Part shown: positions 50,425 through 62,009 of the stretch, in pieces | Layout: every line of letters starts with the position of its first letter | Numbering within the stretch: position 1 is the first letter of the stretch | Assembly (NCBI GenBank): GCA_008508345.1 | Contig: QNGE01000900.1 | Coordinates: 42,289 to 106,288 of the forward strand | Origin: Paragonimus westermani | Taxonomy: Eukaryota; Platyhelminthes; Trematoda; Plagiorchiida; Troglotrematidae | Length of the DNA stretch: 64,000 bases | Direction of reading: 5' to 3' | Position numbers and translations under genes: made by a program | The notes under the pieces: generated by a model | The model's input: only the letters and a program-made list of their open reading frames with translations | Told to the model about the DNA's origin: nothing | Database searches by the model: none

Positions 50425-53210
50425 ACCCTATGCGAGAAACAACAGTAAAGGCCAAAGAAAGCGTTCCCCGTTGCCTTAGGGAGGCGCCGCTAGGCCAGAT
50501 GTAAGCACTTTCCTAACTGATGAGATTCAAGAGCACAGCTACACACTCCAAGTTGTCTGACGACAAACTGAAGGTAGTCTGTAACTCAAGTGGTTATTAA
50601 AAGTACACTTGCATGATCGCTTTCCAGGGCAGTCGCGCAGAGAGTAGCTGACGGCTGTAACTTCAATCCACCATTAAGTTCACCATGGTGTTGGGTTCAT
50701 AGTGAGGTGATACACGAACACAGATTGCACAAAATAAAATTTCACTGTAGACAACCCACTGATGATACAGGTTTGCATAGGACGGCCACCATTATTCGAA
50801 GGACAGGCAAGGCAGGAGAGCTGAATACAGGTATAGCATTCGTCAGCGTCCGTTCCACCTAAGTCACTATTTGGGCCTACAATGAATACTACTGTGAACG
50901 AGGCATGCTTTGTACAAACGTCCAGTAAAATAACACATCACCTGCGGTTTTGCGCGGAACACAGAGAACGAGAATGCGGGCCACAAAGCTTCGCCGGATG
51001 TTCCGGCTAAGTCAACCCATGTGTGTCAGCGTAAAGATTGCTGCTGATAGAGATTTCGCTGAACAAGGATTTTTTTAATAGTCTGAGTCTTACTTCTTCG
51101 AAAAAGTGACAACCGTACAAACAATGCCAATCAGCAGACCGGAATCGATGGCACAGCTTTGCACTGAAGTTAAAAATATGTGTTCCAACAGGATAACAAG
51201 TATCAGTGGAGATGGTCAACTTAAATCGTGTTCAAGAAGTTTGTTGATTTCAATGGATGACATCATTTTCGCCGTAATCCGTTCGGTACTACTTTAAAGA
51301 GTAAAATTGGGATGGGTCCACCAGCTGAAGAACGGCAACACATGAGTTAGGAGGTACGCTCCGTGGTTGTGCGTAGTGTGCAGTGAAAATCCTAACCGGT
51401 GGCAAAAAATCACCCCAAGAGTGTGTGCAATAATGCCGGCCAAGTTCTCAAGGTCTTCAGGAAAGCTCACGAAGGTTCACAATATCCGCCCCAGCTTTAC
51501 AGCTGGAAAGACTGTTAAATGAAGTGCATGAATTTACGGCTCTTAAAAGAAAATGGTAAGCATAGTATGGCGGGGCAAACTGTGGACTTGGCATTCCAGC
51601 AGGGGTTGTTGATGTGTACGTCAGCTATTGACGTTTAAATGGGGTTCAACCAAAAAAGGTATCCAATGGACTCCATAAGAATCTGTGAATTGGACAGCCC
51701 AACGGTTCAACGTTGTTCCAGAATGAAGATCAGTCCTATTCTAACTGTTCGGCCAAAGCGAAAGATGGTCGTGATCAAGTCGAAAGTACCTTCACATTAT
51801 CTGTTTTGTTGAGGGTATGATGAAAACATGACGGTGTGTAAGTTCTTCCAAAACCACAGAAGCTTGCAAGGAGACCAGTAAATTAGTCCAAACGATGTAT
51901 GTCAAGTAGATGATTCGTCTGAGGGGTAGGTCCAGTGAAAAATGAACTAACTGGTACAGTATCTCGTGACTGGTTTAAATGAAAAACTTGGAAAACTATG
52001 AAAATATACCCGGAGTCGTTGAAGAACGCATCAGAAGTAATACAGCTATCATTACATTTACCAATATACCTTGTTTTGTTAGAATGAGCTCGGTCCACAT
52101 CGTTACCAATTCTCTCTGGTCAAGCGCTCGACGAGATTTGAATGTTACTCAAAAATGACTGCAACCCTAGATCAAAAGTAACCAGTCTAGGGTTCCTAAT
52201 CCCCCAGGGATTGCAGAAATCTTCATGAGGAGCAGCAACAGTTTTCTATTTTAGTATAAACACATGTTAAATATGCCCAAAGAGGAAAGGTTGAAACTGT
52301 CAGTGCACCCTGTTTAACACTGGTTCTGATGGCTAACAACAGTCTCAGTGAATTTTAGCCTTTCAAGCTAACCAACATTTATATCTTACTTCAGTATTTG
52401 CATTAAGACAGACTTCCTAATCAGCCTCTTTTGAAAAGCATTACTAGGCTCGAAGTTGGCTGTTTGTCGGGCTGGTCTGTAGTGCAGAGCTTTGCAATTT
52501 TTAATTGCGATGCAATGTAGATCAGCCACTGCACGTTCTGCTGATCGCGTCACCTGGGTCTATGTATATTCCAGCTGCATACCGTGCAGGGCAGTTTATA
52601 TTCCACTTCACTCCACCAGCCACTATAGGGAGTCAATTGACTGACATTCCTAAGTAGCTAAATTGTGATCCGTTTCGGTGGATGACTGTCTAACTCATGT
52701 GTACTGTTTATTGGTTTTCCGTACTGGACGACCATATTGTCTGCAGCTGCTGTTTCTCTGAGTGCTTGGACGATGTGGACAATTCAGTTGAAAATCAAGA
52801 AATCTCACTGTAAACCAGAGCAGAGTTTGGTGCACCCAGTTAACCTAAAAATGCGATAGAAGACGAAAGAGATAATACCATTTTTCATCAGTCTTCAGAA
52901 AGGGCGAACGACGTAATAATGAAAAAAGGCCAAATGAAATGTTTCAACATACCTGAGGTCCGGTGTTGAACGTTAACAGAGGGAAAGTGCTACAACTTTT
53001 TCAGTTCTCGAGCTAACAGTTGAGCTACGGATTTGTAAAATCAGCTCAGTTGCATAGTGGCTGAGAGATTTTGTGATGCACCTTTGATAGTCAGCCTCAG
53101 TCAGAGTGTTGCGGGCTACTGATACATGACCAGGGGAGATTCAGTGTTTTGACCAGAGGTTTTATGATCACAATAAGAGTAAGTACAAGCGGGGTGCGAC
53201 GGCTCCTACG
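50425..53210. other. Non-coding stretch, slightly richer in GC
   Basis: No open frame of interest. The segment 50.4-51.6 kb is visibly richer in G and C than its surroundings and may be decayed repeat DNA. A perfect 9-bp inverted repeat, AACCCTAGA...TCTAGGGTT, lies at 52163-52194. Confidence 0.4.
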
Positions 53211-55245
53211 ATGGCATTCGACCCATTTCGATTGGGCTTCGCAGACTCGGTAGATCACCATGCGACTTGGACTGCAAGCAGAATATTTCCGCCAGAATAT
53301 CAACAGATTTGTCATCAAGTGAGGCAAGCTAGTTTGGGAAATAAGGTTCAGCAGATCGTGGTGGAAATACGAGAAAGGAAACCAGCAGGACTGATAAATC
53401 TACTCAACCTCGCAAAACCTAAGGCCGAATTTTCGAGAAATCCGGAGTGGTGCGTGCGTAACTCTACTTTTGTGGTAATGGATAAATTTGCTGTTGAAGT
53501 TTTATCAATAGGACAGAAGTTATGTTGCCCTAAAAGTAAATTTAGGCAGTTAGATTTAGAAAGTCAATTTGAAAACTCTTATGACCAACTGATCGATCTG
53601 TAAACATTGTCAACAATTAATGTCAGGGCAATCGAAGCAACCTCAGTTCAATTAATCTATCAGTAACAGTTATAAGTAGAAATCCATTCAGTAACAGTTA
53701 TAAGTAGAAATCCATTCACTAGAGTCTCTAAGGTAGAATGAAGATTTAATGATACCCAGACCTAACAAAGGTGCTAGAATAGTCATTCCCGATAAAGCTG
53801 ATTACTTAGCTAAATTGAATGCGTTACTGGCAGACCAAAAACCAACTTCGTATTTAGGGCAACTCGAAAGGACAAAGCGTTGACCGTTGAAAGCGGGTTA
53901 ACAAAAAACACTGAGGTGTATGAAACATCAAAAGCTGATTGGTTTGACTGATTTCGAAAGGATCAGACTTACGTGTTTTAAGAAGCTTAAAAACGGAGTA
54001 TCGCTACCACTGATTTCAGATATGTGTAATTCGCCGTATCGTGTAACAGCAAAATGTTCAGTCGAGTTGTTAGAGCCAGTTTGGAAAAAAACTAGCGGTC
54101 CATAGTCTCGGTGATGTTTTGAATTTGTTGAAACGGTGAAACAGATGAACGCAAAATGGATGCCTTTATTCTCGCATGAAGTAAAGTCTCTCTTCATTAG
54201 TATACCACCAAGTGAGACAGTTAAGTTTGTCGATCGGTAAAAGGGGGGCAGTTATATAAACGTGGGGATATCAGCAAGTGAGCTAAAACAGCCTTTGTTT
54301 CGCTGTACTTACAAGGTCCATTTGAACTTTCCTGGCATTTTCTATCGTTAACAGTGGGGAACAGCAATGGAGTCACCTTTAGGCTTTTTAATAACCGATA
54401 TTTTCATGGCAAATCCTGAAAGTAGTTCACTAGCAGATCACAGAAACCTACTGGCTCTTTATAACCGCTATGTACACGATATCGTTCACATGTTAGACGA
54501 ACCAGTGTGCCTCAATGAAACGTTGATGCAGATCACCTATGTGTCTACAAACATCCACTTCACTCTGGAGCTTGAATCACCCGAGGGTATAGCATTTTTA
54601 GGGGTGTTCATGTCGCATCGTGAAGACTGCACTATACAGCGTAAAGTATATCGTAAAACAACTTAGTCACGACATCGTACTAAGTTTAATAGCTTTGTAC
54701 ATTTGAGATAAAAGACGAACCTTGTCCGGTTTTCACCAGATAGGGCTGTGTAAATATGCTCAGATGACACTGCAGGAGAGGAAAACCAGTTCACATTTAA
54801 CATACTTCTTAAAGATGGCTGTCCAGAACAGTTTATTTGTAAACAAATGCTAATTGGCACAGTGTGTGATATACAACAAATTGTGGTTACGGTTTCGTTT
54901 GTTCTTGTGGAACAAGCATGCGGAAGCGTCATCCGTCGTGGCTAGCTTAGGGGTCGACGAAGGTCTCTTCGTCGGCGGCCGTTGCATAACTAGTCGAATA
55001 AAGCCAGCTGATCAACCCGGCCGATTTGTTCAAACTAATCTATCGAGTCTATGGGGCGTAATCGAAGTGGGTCAAATGTCACTCACTAGCCATCTCAGAA
55101 GCCATTGCAATCTGCTTACACTCACTCCCGTTATGCTCACAGAATCGTCTGGTCAAAACACCGAACCCCCTTTGGCCATGCCACAATATTCTCGCATTTA
55201 TCTGTTAAGTAGTTGTGCCTACTCTTTCAAAAACGATTGAAACCA
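53211..55245 (+). mobile_element. Penelope-like retroelement, near full length but degenerate
   Basis: Consecutive plus-strand frames follow the Penelope order. N-terminal part: 53211-53603, with KFRQLDLESQFENSYDQLID. RT finger: 53749-53880, with PNKGARIVIPDKADYLAKLN. Next block: 53920-54105, with LKNGVSLPLISDMCNSPYRV, then VKSLFISIPPSETV at about 54180. Palm: 54367-54666, with MESPLGFLITDIFM, RYVHDI and an FLGVF...VYRKTT end. Connector: about 54730-54840 (ICSDDT, LLKDGCPEQFI). GIY-YIG-type endonuclease: about 54885-55100 (FVCSCGT, then FVGGRCITSRI). Penelope-like elements encode a reverse transcriptase related to telomerase plus a GIY-YIG nuclease. Multiple stops and frameshifts, and replacement of the first catalytic Asp of YVDD by His, show that this copy is inactive. 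Confidence 0.8.
53661..53716. repeat. 28-bp tandem duplication inside the Penelope-like element
   Basis: Two perfect adjacent copies of a 28-base unit beginning CAGTAACAGTTATAAG (53661-53688 and 53689-53716). Two identical copies within an otherwise heavily mutated element imply a recent slippage or duplication event. It lies between the N-terminal and RT blocks and contains an in-frame stop. Confidence 0.9.
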
Positions 55246-55249
55246 ACGT

Positions 55250-57324
55250 CAGTGATGTTACATGATTAGACCACACGGGTTTGACGGACATGACATCAAT
55301 GAATGCTATCTTTCACTCTACAGATGTACTACACCCGACGACCTCATATAAATGTGTGGTAACTAGCCTGGTGAGGAAGCATTGAAAACAAGCTTGTCTG
55401 CTGCATGTTTCTTCTCGTCACTGAACCGGACATATTCACGGTACTCAGACAAACCAGAGAGCTCACTGCATGTTTATGCTCAAAATTCACTGAATTTACG
55501 AACATGAGTGATATAGATAGTGACAGTGTCCAAGGTGATCATTCGGGAATTCTCCACAAGCACGCCCAAGAACAACGGGTCTAAATGACAGATGATATTA
55601 CACTAAATATTCCAGGATGAATCTATTGTATGTTAATCAAATGTGTTCTACTCGTTTCACTCGCCATACGAATAGTGTGAATATGACGGTTAAATCACTT
55701 ATTCACCTGCCTATCACGATACTTCCCCCTCTAGTTCGTAACCATTTAGGTTTCTTCTTACACTGAGAAAGAACGCAAATGACCAGACATGTTGCAAAGT
55801 TGTCTAGAACCATACAATCTTTGTTAACCGAAAAAATATTCTAATATTTAAGCCCTACGCACCCAATCCTTTATCAGTTCGGCTATCACTTTGTGTTCGT
55901 TATTGGCAACAAGGAAAGTAATTTCGCTCAAGTACATCTCTAACACACTAACTCTGGTTTTCGCTAGTTTGTGGTTTAAGGTAAAAGGTAGTTTTCATGT
56001 TTCTTCCTAACAGCTATAGAACTCGCTGTACATCTGTCATGGATATACCTATGTGAAGCTAATATGAACAGAATACCTGCATTAAAAATGACTTGGACAT
56101 TTATGGTTAGGTCAGACTAGTCAGCTTACAGACAGAATCGAAAGTGACCACATACTTTTTTATAGTAACACCTAAAAGCCTGTCCATTGTTTACATTTAG
56201 CTGTCTAAGACAATCATGGCAAAAAAACTTTTATATGTGTGGTTATCACCAGAGAGACACCGTGTTACATGAAATAATCAGCTGAGTTTACAACAGTAGC
56301 AAAGGGAAAGCTAATCTGGTCGACTACAGGACGAGAAAAAACGCCCAGACACTTCTTTCCCAACACGTCAGCCGATGGCCCAGCAATTTTGTTTAACGTT
56401 GTAACTTTAAAAATAAGCTTAGTAAAACAGAATCTGTCCGGAAAATACATGAAGCCGAGTAGTTTTTCCGGTTTATATATCGGACTCAAAACTAACCGCA
56501 GAATTTGAACAAGAGACACTGAGAAACTTCTTACGGTTTGTTCTGACAGTTCTCGTTGCCCATAATACGAACCTAACTTGAGACTCTTGCCGAATTTGTT
56601 AGGTTTCCTGAATTTGTGCCGTCTGTGTTCAGTTCACCTCAACAAATCGACATGTTTGTTTTCAATTTCCTTGCTCGATAAGTCGTGTGCAATAATCATG
56701 GTCGGCTAGAGTGAAAAGATCTATCCAAGAAAAAGCTTCTTATCGCCCAGATGATGTTTCTTGATGGTGGTGCGGTAAACTGGGAGAACAAAATAGGGCC
56801 TACGGATTAAACATCAGCCAAAAGAAACGTAGAGTTGTTTGGTCGCTTGGGTCACGTTCTAATTATACCAGATAACCAATATTTCATTTGAATGGTGGTG
56901 GACAGAACGATTTATACTTGTCTTTTGATTTCCATAAATAGCGTCTAACTTTATCCATCTATTGAGTGCAGTTACAAAAACAGTTCTACGACATAGTATA
57001 ACTAACACTGTTCAGGATTTCCGTCGATGAATATGAATGTTTGACGACATGGGTCATAGAGATTCAACATTATTACGTCCTTTTCGATTAATCGGCATAG
57101 AAACGAAGCAAACCCGAGTTCCAGAAGATATCGAACGATCATTTGGTCACCTGTGCGTGTATGTCCGGTCACTATTAAAGTGGGAGTAAATGTTGAAATT
57201 TTGTACTCTTCTGTTTTAACTGGGTAATGTCTTATGAACTCGTCGACTGATTAAGACGGATAACAAAACAACGGAAAAGACATAGCGGATAACAGAACAC
57301 AGGACAATGAACAATAGATGAGAG
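55250..57324. other. Non-coding stretch
   Basis: No recognisable gene. A GTGTGGTCTAA motif on the minus strand near 55265 recalls the SINE A box, but a well-spaced B box is missing. No other element recognised. Confidence 0.4.
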
Positions 57325-57777
57325 ATGACAGGAGTATGTACATTTCACCCGGAAATTCCTCGTCGACCCAAACCATCAAAGGCTAGCACACAGCGACAGA
57401 AAGAAGACTGGCCTCCAGCACAGCTTTGTTACATTGCTCCGTCAGTAGAAAGCACGACCACAAACCCGTTTGTATCCACGGTGTTCGTGACTAGTAAGGA
57501 AGCAAAGTCGAACTTGGACCAATCAATAAGCGAGTATGGGTGGGTTGTCAAGAATGATGATGGAAATTCGAGAACGGTCGTGAAGGGTGGCGATCCAGGT
57601 CTTCGCACTGGATCTGAGATCTGGTCGATGTATTACGTCTTCTACGAGGCATTGAAAATATTCTTCGTGGAATTGGGGACTTCTCTAGTGTTATCACTTA
57701 TTTCTTTGTCCGCGTTTTTCTTCAACACTCCTTCGGTCTATTCGCCCCACACAGTACGCTTGTTGAGCCAGATCTGA
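57325..57777 (+). CDS. 150-codon ATG-initiated open frame, putative single-pass membrane protein
   Basis: An ATG-to-TGA frame with an in-frame stop immediately upstream, so the ATG is the only possible start if the frame is used as is. The N-terminal third is Pro/Ser/Lys-rich (FHPEIPRRPKPSKASTQRQK), followed by a Ser/Thr-rich middle and a polar segment. One hydrophobic helix near residues 111-132 (IFFVELGTSLVLSLISLSAF) precedes a short tail. This is the longest frame in the right third of the window, and its composition is more protein-like than that of neighbouring chance frames. It could be an intronless small membrane protein or the first exon of a longer gene. No family recognised, and no promoter or polyadenylation signal was established. 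Confidence 0.3.
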   Translation: MTGVCTFHPEIPRRPKPSKASTQRQKEDWPPAQLCYIAPSVESTTTNPFVSTVFVTSKEAKSNLDQSISEYGWVVKNDDGNSRTVVKGGDPGLRTGSEIWSMYYVFYEALKIFFVELGTSLVLSLISLSAFFFNTPSVYSPHTVRLLSQI

Positions 57778-57779
57778 TC

Positions 57780-60700
57780 AAGGGAGGCAGCCACTGCAAT
57801 GATCAGAACTCGTTGATACCTTGTCGTATATCAAGTTATTCCCAAATTTTCACACAGTGTTGGCTAACACTTCCTCCGGTCATCACGAGAGTAGAACGTA
57901 GCGTAAAGTGGTTAACTGCATAGTCGATTACTGTCAGAGTAGATCTGTTCATAGAGGTCAAAACCAATTTCCATTTTTATGTCTCATCTGAACGTCTACG
58001 AGGCTCTGGATGTGCCATTCAAAACTACGAGAGCAGTACTCAGCAAATGATCCTGTGGTATTCGCACAAACAAATTCGTCAATCTCATTGTGGTTACAAT
58101 AGATTTTTGTTAACACTGCGGTTTATTTGATTAGAGGAACACGATACGACCTGGGTATGGTTAGATAGCCGAACTAATAAGCCAAAAATATAACATTCAG
58201 TTTTTTGTACAAAACTATGTTTAAAATCCAGCTGAACTTCAAGACCGTGTGTAATTGGAGTGTATAAAATGTTGAACGTCGAACAGGATTCGGTTTGTTC
58301 ATCTCTCCACCACGTGTGGATACCGAATGCACATCCACTTCCGTAGTGTTTTATACCCTTTCACTCACAAATTACTGATTCGAGACCACAACAAGCACGA
58401 TTCGCAAAGCTGACAATAATGCGAATAAGCTCGCACGTCAGCGTTGGGCGTCGCAAATACGCTCACATCAGTGAAGGCCTTGTTGAGGTGCTACCTGTTA
58501 AAATCTGGGTCTTTGTAACGGTTGATGACCCTTCTATAATGTATGTTCTGTTCAAGGATTACTATGACTCTTACGGAGGAATCGCCGGTATTTATCACGA
58601 CTAAGCAATAAAGTGTTTCTTGTACGACTGAGTTTTCGATGTTCATAGTGGATCTCTCAGGTGGCACTGTGTGTTGAAAGTTGGCACTGAAATTGTAGTC
58701 AAAACATAACATTTTCCCGCTGGGAAGTTCGAATGACAAATCACGATCAAAAGTTGCCCCATACCCTCATCAATCTGAAATGTCCCTCAAAAATTTTCCT
58801 ATGATTCTGTGCCAATTTATTATGTATCGAAAGGCTCCTTTGGTGTTGCATCAAAATAATGCAGCCTGGAAGCATCGTGTTGGTTCACTGCCGAATACGG
58901 AGCAAACGGAAACATCATACTGGGTTTGCAACCCTGTGCTTCTATTGATAAGCCTTCTGTCCACGCCATGGAAACATGTTCCGATAAGCTGCAATAGTCA
59001 AGGCACGCTTGAATGATAGAACGGAAAGTACCGACTAAAGCGGGGCCTCCAGCCACACTGTAGCAGGTGCTATCATGCCTTGGTGACGCACGGTGAGAGT
59101 TGACCTGACTCGGATGTGAGGTTTATCCAAATAGATTTTTACCCACGGCTGAAACCTTAGTGCAATGTCTCCAATTCTATACTTTATTTAACCGCGTCAG
59201 CGACTTTCACTCGGTTTGAGATATCACAAAACTAGAACACACTACCATGGGCAATACCGCCAGGAATACCATCGTAAACGCACGTCAAGTCCAAAGTGGG
59301 TAAATGAAGTGGGGTGAAGTGATATCGAGATATCTTCATTAGATAAGGCATGGGAAGTGCGTTCAGGAAACCAGTTTACAAATGAGGTGTTCACGTACAT
59401 TCGTCGTGAAGTGCTCCGATAATGCGTACAGCATTCCTTGAAAATCGTCTAATTCAAAATCAGACAGAAATAGCTTACTGACTTTTATTCTGTGGGGTAA
59501 CTCACCACCAACACCATCTTAGCAGTAGAATCCCGTCTTTTTCTGAAAGGAACTCCGTCTAAAAGACTCTGTTCTGATGAAGAACGTTAGTCCGTTGCAG
59601 TCCAAATGGCGAAGAAATATCCTTCAATATGTATATAAATATGAACGTATTTTCTGATCATCAAATGATCGCGTGAATACCGTATATCATCAATAGTATT
59701 CTCTAATAGCAAAAAAACGGTAACGTATGTAGCTACTCGTAAGTAGCAAGTGTGTATCGGAAAAGTATTTCTGTCAACTGGCAGAAACCATGTCTTCTAT
59801 GTAAATAACCAAGAATCTTACGGGATATTCCGCAAGTTTTACCATTCGGCTGAGTTTCAAATTTAGTACATGCATAAAGCGCACATATGTCTAAAACGGG
59901 CAACCAGCATCGTAAGCAAGCCAGCTTTAGAGATTTTTAGATTGGCTCAAGTATACTGCTCGGAATTACTGTATGGTTGGGTTTGTCTGATTAAGCAGAA
60001 TCGTAGATTGATGGGGTTTTTCAAAGGTATCGTATTCAGCCTCCGGGGGTACAACCAGGGTGAGCGGGTTGAATTTAACAAAAGTGCCAGAGTACCCATA
60101 TTACCGTTATAATTAATTGTATTTTCAACTATAGTCCCCATTAAAACTTGCAATGCGGCTTAATTTTGAACAGATCTTAATGTAAGGGGAAATGTTGATA
60201 ATGGTTGGTTTTCAAACAAATCGCACACTTATCCCGGAGTTGCTGAGATTTCTGCGTGCTCATGTTCACCAGTGTTTAGTTAGATAACAACTAGACACTA
60301 TCTGTCGAAGGTCACAGGCGAAAATACGAAAGTTTGATTGGCTCACACAAAATCCCGTCAATACATTTGTATGGTATTTTGAAAAGTTCACCCGGTTTCG
60401 ATTCATGAATTCTGTGAAAACAGACAGACAAAAAGTATTGTTAGGAATATTTATGGTTCAAAATCAAACTCTTTGTCTGATCCTAGCTGGCACTCAAAAC
60501 TGCACACAGTTACAGCTGAATGAGTTTAACCATTCTCTTGTTACTTCGGTCGTCCCGATTAGCAAATACCAACAAGTCATCATTTTCTTCTCAGAATTAA
60601 CATGATTTAATTCTGATCAACAGCTCACCGGGATGAAATATGTGCATGAGGTAGCCACAACTGACATCAACTATTGAGGAACCCGGAGAGCTTTCTTCTT

Positions 60701-61220
60701 CCGAATTTGTGAATTCACAACTAGACCGGAACGAAGTTTCAACAACTCAGGTTTTAGCAAAATCGATAAAAAAGCATTTTGAGAGATGAATTTATTTCAC
60801 TTGTTTTTTACTCTTAGCTACGCAACACTCAGCAAAGTAAAGATACACAAATCGCGATCGGAAAATTATGAGACTTACCTTATCTCCTTCAACAATTACT
60901 CTTGGTAAGGTAACATATGGGTGTAACTGATGAACGACAAATACTGCAATCCAACACGACATATATCCTACTGTTCAATATACCAACAAGTGTGGTGCAT
61001 CTCTGTGACGTCAAGATGAAACTGCTCGGACAGTAGAACAAGAGGCACGACAGAAGATAAACTTGCCGGTAGTCCATTTCCGTCAACAACCGCTACCTGC
61101 TCAAACCAACAACTATTTACCACAGTCCAAGAAGGGATTGAGGACGTTTTTGCAAAAACCTATGGGCAAAAAGAAACCCAACAGATAGGAAAGGCGATTC
61201 ACACACATTCCTGCAACCCA
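57780..61220. other. Non-coding stretch
   Basis: Short frames on both strands without recognised motifs, including a minus-strand frame at 58820-59056 and a plus-strand frame at 59870-60112. The only structured item is the CTGATGAAGAAC motif at 59575. Confidence 0.4.
59560..59640 (+). repeat. Short repeat end with CTGATGAAGAAC motif, copy Y
   Basis: CTGATGAAGAAC at 59575-59586, followed by a short variable segment, GCGAAG (59609-59614) and an AT-rich tail. It shares the 12-mer and the GCGAAG with the minus-strand motif at 29.3 kb. It is probably the terminal part of a dispersed element; the clade is not determinable. Confidence 0.3.
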
Positions 61221-61224
61221 GGTA

Positions 61225-61400
61225 ACCATGACTCAGTGGTCTAGTGGATAAATGTTTGGGCTACAATCAGTCGCTCATTTACAGATCATCGGTTCGGTTC
61301 TCCGGCGTTCGCGTTGCTGATGAGACCTAGCTAGGTCGAGGCGGCTGTCCACGGCTCCGTCTGTGATCACTCGAACCAGTTGTTTGCAATATCTGAGAAT
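61225..61400 (+). mobile_element. tRNA-derived SINE with hammerhead domain, copy A
   Basis: A-box-like GTGGTCTAGTGG (61236-61247) and B-box-like GGTTCGGTTCTCC (61291-61303) form an internal polymerase III promoter. The hammerhead segment follows at 61304-61361, then a tail (CCAGTTGTTTGCAATAT) shared with copy B on the minus strand at 47 kb. The A/B boxes are separated by more than in a real tRNA, and no cloverleaf is evident, so this is a SINE and not a tRNA gene. Its layout matches the schistosome Sm-alpha family. Exact ends and target-site duplications were not identified. Confidence 0.75.
61304..61361 (+). ncRNA. Hammerhead ribozyme (type I, short stem III), copy A
   Basis: Order of elements: outer stem I GGCG (61304-61307), internal loop, inner stem I GCGTTG, intact core CTGATGA (61317-61323), and stem II GACC-TAGCTA-GGTC (61324-61337), perfectly paired. 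Then GAG where GAA is expected (61338-61340), a short stem III region ending GTC (61347-61349, predicted cleavage after C), inner strand CACGGC and outer strand CGTC (61358-61361). Outer stem I pairs through G-C, G-U, C-G and G-C. The inner stem has two mismatches. Core and stem II are better preserved than in copy B, while the GAA triplet and inner stem I are worse. The two copies are complementary in what they keep, which points to an intact ancestral ribozyme. Confidence 0.65.
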
Positions 61401-61821
61401 GCATGGGTTCAGGCTCACACGCGGTTTCTAGAGTGAGTACGCCCGCGTGTTGTAAACTCATAAATCTGCCACACTACTCATTAGTAATACGGCGCGATCT
61501 ATTAGAACAGAAACTAAAGGAGCATAGCTAGTTATAAACGTCTTGATTGGTTCCTTTGTCCGAAAGATAAGATTGCAGGTCGGGTGGGCTTATCGACAGC
61601 GGTTGAATGGGATGACTGCGCACACGACAGGTCACAGATAAAGAAGATTAATAACATCACTATATTTTGCAGACAAAATATGGGTTTTTGACGGGTGAAC
61701 TGGCCACTGGTGAGATTACGCACTAACATGACACGCTAGGCGACTTTATTCAAACAAAACCTCAAAGGTTGAAGGTCACACGAAGAAGATGCTATTCGCC
61801 AGCGCTTGTTGAGACATACAG

Positions 61822-62002
61822 CAAATAAAGGCCAGATGCTTCAATGGCTTAAACAATTTACAAGCGGTTGTTTCGCAAGACAGTTCCAACCTGTCATTAA
61901 CCTGTCTTATGGCGAATACGAGAAATTTCCGTCCGAATATTTGTCACTACCCGAATATCAACACCTCTGTAGAATCGCTGCTTCTGCTAAGTACCAAATC
62001 AG
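61822..62002 (+). CDS. Candidate internal exon, unknown protein
   Basis: An open segment between an acceptor-like GAGACATACAG (ending 61821) and a donor-like AAATCAG|GTATCA (62003), entering in phase 1 and leaving in phase 2. It encodes about 60 residues of soluble character, rich in aromatic and charged residues (LQWLKQFTSGCFARQFQPVI, then YEKFPSEYLSLPEYQHL). Composition and codon choice look coding. I do not recognise the family. It lies downstream of the 57.3 kb frame on the same strand and could share a gene with it. Confidence 0.3.
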
Positions 62003-62009
62003 GTATCAT

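Noticed and set aside
55255..55290. Fifth SINE copy on the minus strand
   Set aside because: An A-box-like GTGTGGTCTAA is present, but the only B-box-like match (GGTTTCAATCG) is poor and no hammerhead trace follows.
61225..61303. tRNA gene at 61.23 kb
   Set aside because: A and B boxes are present, but their spacing is too long, no cloverleaf could be drawn, and a homologous copy with the same non-tRNA tail exists on the other strand at 47 kb. It is a SINE.
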